From: Himantopus leucocephalus | Lineage: Eukaryota > Chordata > Aves > Charadriiformes > Recurvirostridae | Assembly: GCA_003993805.1 (NCBI GenBank) | Contig: RSEF01000001.1 | Location: 71,567,895-71,631,894 of the forward strand | Length of the DNA: 64,000 nucleotides | Direction: 5' to 3' | In this document: positions 59,401 through 64,000 of the stretch, one piece after another | Numbering within the stretch: the stretch's first letter is position 1 | How the letters are laid out: each line of letters opens with the position of its first letter | The notes under the pieces: generated by a model | Seen by the model: the letters and a program-made list of their open reading frames with translations, nothing else | Database searches by the model: none | Told to the model about the DNA's origin: nothing | Position numbers and translations under genes: made by a program

Positions 59401-62199
59401 CAGCAAGAATGATCAAAGATCCAGAAAACAGACGTAATAACAGATCTTCCAATATGTAAAAAGCTCTTGCAAAGAGGAAGGGAAGCCATCTTTCTCTGTG
59501 ACTGTGGTGGGCAAGATAAAATGGGTATAAACTATAGTGGGGAGTCTGACATCAAGAAACAGTGAAGTTCTGAAACTGGTTTCTGAGAAAGTCTACGGCA
59601 ACTCCCTTGCTAAATGCTTTTAAAACCAGAAATGAGAGATTTTTTTTTTTTGTCAGAAATTACTCACGTAAGCCTCTGGGACAAGGTGAGGTCTAGATCA
59701 CTTTTTCCAAACTCGTCTTAGGCCTGCAATTTTGTGAAGTTTCATCTACTCAAGGGGTATATAAATTTAATACAGACAAGTATATCTAAAAAAGCATTAT
59801 AATACACATTAACAAAAAATGCATATAAGGAATACATAGTTATTTCATTTATATGGATGTAAACATTTTTAGTCACTTTTAGACTAATTTGTTATGTTGT
59901 CTTTCTGGGATTTGAAGAACGAATTTGGATTTAGTGTCCTCTGAAACCAAGTCATTCAGCATGCTTCATAGGTGCTTTCATCAGCTATTGTGCCCATTGA
60001 AGGCAACCTCTCTGTACAGCTTATTGTTATTTTACTTATCGAAGTCTATTATTTTTCAAAGGGTTGAAATTCTGAAAAGAAAATTATAAAAAAAATATAT
60101 TTTTTTCTTTTTTTTCCAAGGAGACGTCACCTGCAACTCTCTGTATTGATCCTTACACTGACTACTCTGCAGAATCCTACAGAGTCACTGTGACAGCTCA
60201 GTCTATGAAAGAGAGATTACAAACAGCCTGAAAAATATAAAAAAAACTGGCTCCGAGAGCCATGTTGGATCTTGACCAGTGTCAAAATCACAAAGCTCTT
60301 CAATTGATCGAAGTCCACTTCTGATGCCTTACGTAAGAACAGGCTACATGATGGTGTAATTAACTTAGTTAAAAAGGTAATATTTTTTTTTTCTTTGTCT
60401 TCTTGCTGCCTGTTTTAGTACTCTAGTATGAAAATAGCTTATAGCAGTACAGTTTATTTCCATTCCTACTTAGAAATCATGTCTGCCATTACTAGCCAGT
60501 ACTAAGGTTGTGCTTCTGTAATTATAGGTGTCTAGATACGGCTACTTTTTTTTTTAAATAGATTTTTTTTGTTTCCTTCATGATGTAATGTTGCTGATTA
60601 ATGGATCTTTACTCCCAGGAAAATGGGATTTATACAAAACAAACCGCTTGTCAACTGGCTTTAGAGGTTTCCCCCATGCATTTTAATTAATTGAAATTAT
60701 GAAAATTCTGCAGCTTCTTAATCGGAGGTTTCTCTGCAGAGTACCACTTCTGGCAATGCTTCACAGCTGTATATGATTTCAGCAGATACAAATAAGATAT
60801 ATCAAGAAAAGTGTGTTGACAGGCCCCATTAACTTGAAATAACATGGCCTGGGGTATTGTGGTATCCCTTGATAAACACATTTGGGTTGTAATAGACTTT
60901 TTCCTCTCTGATATGAGGCTATTGTTCCCTGACTTCCAAAAAATATCATTTCAGGATAATTTATCTTTTATGATTCGTTTGTGCTTAAGGTACAAACCCA
61001 ATAATATTATTGTCTTTTTATTTGTAACAAATGATGAGCAAATAATAGAAAAACTTCATGGTCTGCATGGAAACTTTACATTTTTCAAATGTGAAACTAG
61101 ATGATAATTTTAGCTGCAGGACATGTCTACATTACCAGGGCTACTAGTGTGCTATACTAAAAAAATGCTGTCAGAATGAATACAGCTACAATAGGAAAGT
61201 TGTCCTTTGTATCAGTCCAGCCATCACCCTGAGGAAAAAAATGCCCAAACACAAAACCAGCAAAAGATCTGGTATAGCAAGATTTACTTCATCAGCTTCA
61301 ATGGTCAAATATGTCCATTAGAGATCACACCCCTCCTGGTTGCAAAGCTCCATCTGCATCAGCTTGTAGTTTGAAGTTTCTCGTGGAGATTGGACTATAT
61401 CTCCTGAGGTCCCTTAGACCCATAGGATAATTCAGATTATATGTTGCATTTTGAGGGAGTGCTAACATTTCATCCATTTGTAATTTGAATTCATGCATAC
61501 AGAAAACAAATAATTTGCAAGATTCTTCCGGATTATCCTGGTTTTTCTTCATGTGTTGTAGGATGGAATGATTTCTTTTCAGGTCTTCAAGTCAAATGCA
61601 GGCTATAATCAGGTGATTGGAGAACAATCCTACTGTTACAGCTGAGAAAGCCGTCCTTCATAAATGGGCTGCAGTGGTGCAAATCATGCTCAGTCAGTCA
61701 AACGTGTTTCCAGTTTTAATCCAGGTTGTCCATTTTACGGGTGAAACAATCACAACAATGACTTTAAATAGTGCTTTGCAAGTGTAAGTGGCCAGGACCC
61801 CACCTGTAGTCTGCTTTTGTAGCTCAGCCATTGAACAGGGGTTTGGCAAACCACAGTGGCTTGACTGGTTGCAGTCACCTGCCTAATTCTTCAGAACTAC
61901 CAAAGATTTGCCTAAGGGGTTATACAATTTTTTATTTTTTTTTCCAAATATTATGTTCCAAGACCCGCATAAGAATGCAAGAGGAGGCGAAAAGGCAGAG
62001 GCAGACAAGGCTTGCAAAAGCATCTATTTCCATGGTGTGTGGGAAGATGCATGTGGCCACTCTATTTCAATGTTAGTTATCCAGGTACCCCCAGGAGAAG
62101 AGCAAACATACAGTACACACATTTGAGAGACCAGGGCCGCAAATTATTTGTGGAGTTATTAGTGCTGCGAATAAAACACAGTAACTCCAGAGGAATTCT
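53461..62199. other. Noncoding DNA, no gene recognised
   Basis: This 8.7-kb stretch appears somewhat less AT-rich than the first half of the window but contains nothing I can support as a gene. The 123-codon frame at 55088-55459 has no motif and ends in a poly-Phe run from a T tract. An A/C-rich low-complexity tract lies at 54697-54834, a 9-base G run at 58355-58363, and a less AT-rich block at about 57110-57330. The stretch ACATGTCTACATTACCAGGG at about 61119-61138 recalls old sauropsid transposon relics but is too short to call. Confidence 0.6.
54697..54834. repeat. CAAA/CCAA-type low-complexity tract
   Basis: About 138 bp made almost only of A and C, with repeated ACAAAC and CCAAAC units. 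The hydrophobic minus-strand frame over it (54619-54810) is an artefact of this composition. Confidence 0.85.
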
Positions 62200-62640
62200 A
62201 GGCAGCATGGGGAGCAAACAAGAGGACCCAGATGTCTGCAGGTAGCTGCAGAGCTATGATCTCACTGGGATCACAGGGATGTGCTGCGATGGATGGGTAC
62301 TGTCCTTTTAGGAAGGATGGACCAGCATGGTGAGGCAGGGAGTTGCCTTTTACGTGAGAGGAGTGGGAACGCATGCAGCTGTACCACAGGATGGGTGATG
62401 AGCCAGTCAAGAGCTTATGGGTCAGGATTAGGGATCAACATGGGCAATGCTGTGGTGGGTGTCCGCAGCAGCCTAGCTGGTCAGAAGAAATAGGTGAGAC
62501 CTCCTTCAGGCAACTGGAAGAAACCTCATGATCGAGACCCTGGTCCTCATAGCAGACTTCAACCACCCCAGTGTCTGCTGGAGGGACAAGACAGTGGGGT
62601 GCAAGCAGTCCAGGAGGTTTCTGGATATTTTGTTACTTAA
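62200..62640 (+). mobile_element. CR1 LINE ORF2 endonuclease fragment, inactive
   Basis: The plus strand carries parts of the CR1 ORF2 apurinic-type endonuclease. In order these are SMGSKQED (from about 62203), SYDLTGIT (about 62250), a VAFYVRG-like part at about 62345, a part like ELMGQD at about 62411, and DFNHPSVCWRDKTVGCKQ at about 62559. The DFN of the catalytic GDFN motif survives as ADFN. The TET-type glutamate position seems replaced (GITGM), next to a deletion. In-frame stops and frameshifts are frequent. The piece begins near the endonuclease start and stops soon after its catalytic centre, so both element ends are missing. Frames at 62012-62245 and 62281-62493 are parts of this relic. 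Confidence 0.85.
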
Positions 62641-64000
62641 ATAATAAGACAATATAAAAACCTGAAGAGCAACCTTGGTTAAAAATAAATATCATATCCT
62701 CTAGGGGCTCCAGTATGAATAAGCACATCAACCATAAAGGTGGCTTCCTTGAGCTATTTTGACATCATTAGGGAGAAAAAGATGAGCTGTGAACAATCAC
62801 AAAGGTCATTTCTCCTGTACTTGCAACAAAATATCAGTTAAATCTTAACTTTAGTGTGTTGCAAGCAAATCCATGCCTTTTCTTCCATACTTACTAGGTT
62901 TTTATTGAGATACAAAAGAGAAATACAAATAATTACAGCTCTAGGAATGCCTGGAAACATGATAAAGCTTTGACCCTACAAGACTTTTAACTGTACTTAA
63001 TTTTAATAGTCTTCTCACCTTGCTTATCAACTGATAACACATAAAACACTTGTTTCAACACTTAACAGCATCATTGCCATAACATATTCCTTCCTATTCT
63101 GTGCTGTACTGGCCTGTGACAATTGTAATCTCTTGATGTGATAAAATGCAGCTTTTTAGTGTATGTGTTGTATGCCACACATGATACACAGTGAATGATC
63201 TGACACATCTAAGTCCCTGTCATTTTTATTACAGATTTCTTCATTCTGAGGCTGACAAAGTAAATGAGGATTGATGGAGAGACAGGGGGGAAAAAGGAGA
63301 GGAAGAGAGAAAAATGGGAAAGCCATTTCCCCTAAGCTGGGAAAAATGGTTATGAGACTCTAGATGCGCACGTACAGTCTTCAGTGAGCTGAGAGCATTT
63401 CGGCCTTCGACAGCAGACTTGTAAGTCAGTGGTTGATCTGTGTAAGAGAATGGGGTTTTTTCCAGTATTCTTGGTTTGGTATCTTGAGAAGTTATTCCAT
63501 CATTTATAGAACTGTTCCATATACCTTCATAACAAACAGTTAATGCTGTGATATTAAGTGTCTGATGGCTCTGAGGTGGAAGTTCTCTGTTTCAGTTATG
63601 ATGAGGTATGCCCCTTTTTAGAGAGCCCTCTTAAAAACACACACAGAAAATCTCAAAGGTACCAAAGGTACCTTGTTTATCTCCGGCTAGGTTTTTTGCT
63701 TCCTGTTAGCTTGGACACATTTAGTTTTCTTTTGCAGAAAGCCTCTGTGGGGGCACTAACAATGTCAAATAAGACTGAAACTGAAGAAGGGACCTCCTAC
63801 ACCTCAAGGGCAAAAAGCTCACTTGATTAATGTGCTTTAAAGGAAGGTAAACTGTCCTACCTGCTGAAATGGACATTTTTGATAAAACTAAGTTCAAAAG
63901 AAACAACTGGGGAGGGAGGGAAGGCAAAAGGAAACCTTAGTATACATCAAAGCTTTAGGATGTCTTGCTTTTAAAAAGATACAGTATTGGAAAACCAGTT
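62641..64000. other. Noncoding DNA, no gene recognised
   Basis: No coding motif or repeat family was recognised. The frames at 63558-63830 (plus) and 63721-63927 (minus) overlap on opposite strands without motifs. The window ends in ordinary noncoding sequence. Confidence 0.65.

Noticed and set aside
1..64000. CRISPR array, operon, riboswitch or bacterial-type element
   Set aside because: Transposon content and composition show an avian nuclear genome. The only tandem arrays are minisatellites without spacer structure.

Overview
The window looks like a piece of a bird genome. It is AT-rich, contains several fragments of CR1, the dominant LINE retrotransposon of birds, and carries solo long terminal repeats (LTRs) with the end and promoter motifs of avian endogenous retroviruses. 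I found no protein-coding gene that I can support. No open frame outside transposon relics resembles a protein family I recognise, and nearly all are near the length expected by chance. The window is best read as intergenic sequence or the interior of a very large intron. The species cannot be fixed from the sequence.

Layout. Positions 1-16573 are single-copy-looking noncoding DNA with a few short duplications, one unexplained more complex block (about 4166-5050) and faint ancient repeat relics. Positions 16574-19293 are a transposon cluster: a CR1 with a recognisable but dead reverse transcriptase, a 100-N gap, a second, older-looking CR1 tail, and a solo LTR. Positions 19294-26317 are noncoding with a 26-bp doublet and a near-perfect 53-bp triplet. 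Positions 26318-27627 hold a CR1 ORF2 fragment split by a solo LTR. A shorter LTR with a probable 6-bp target duplication lies at 29823-30188, and a CR1 ORF1 fragment at about 32440-32720. Positions 37490-37710 hold a 110-bp duplication around a single N that is probably an assembly seam. A CR1 3' end lies at 43504-44009, a third similar solo LTR at 47628-48129, and at 49919 an LTR with an internal 46-bp tandem array runs into a 1000-N gap. A CR1 endonuclease fragment lies at about 62200-62640.

The transposon pieces do not act together. All CR1 copies are fragments with stops, frameshifts or lost catalytic residues. The LTRs have no retroviral interior beside them, so they are solo LTRs left by recombination (the one at the gap cannot be judged). 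I saw no CRISPR array, operon, tRNA, rRNA or undescribed system. The observations most worth checking are the nested LTR-in-CR1, the matched one-base target-site differences at three LTRs, the 53-bp triplet that varies at one base, and the probable false duplication at 37490-37710. Family assignments come from recognising motifs by eye and were not confirmed by a database search.
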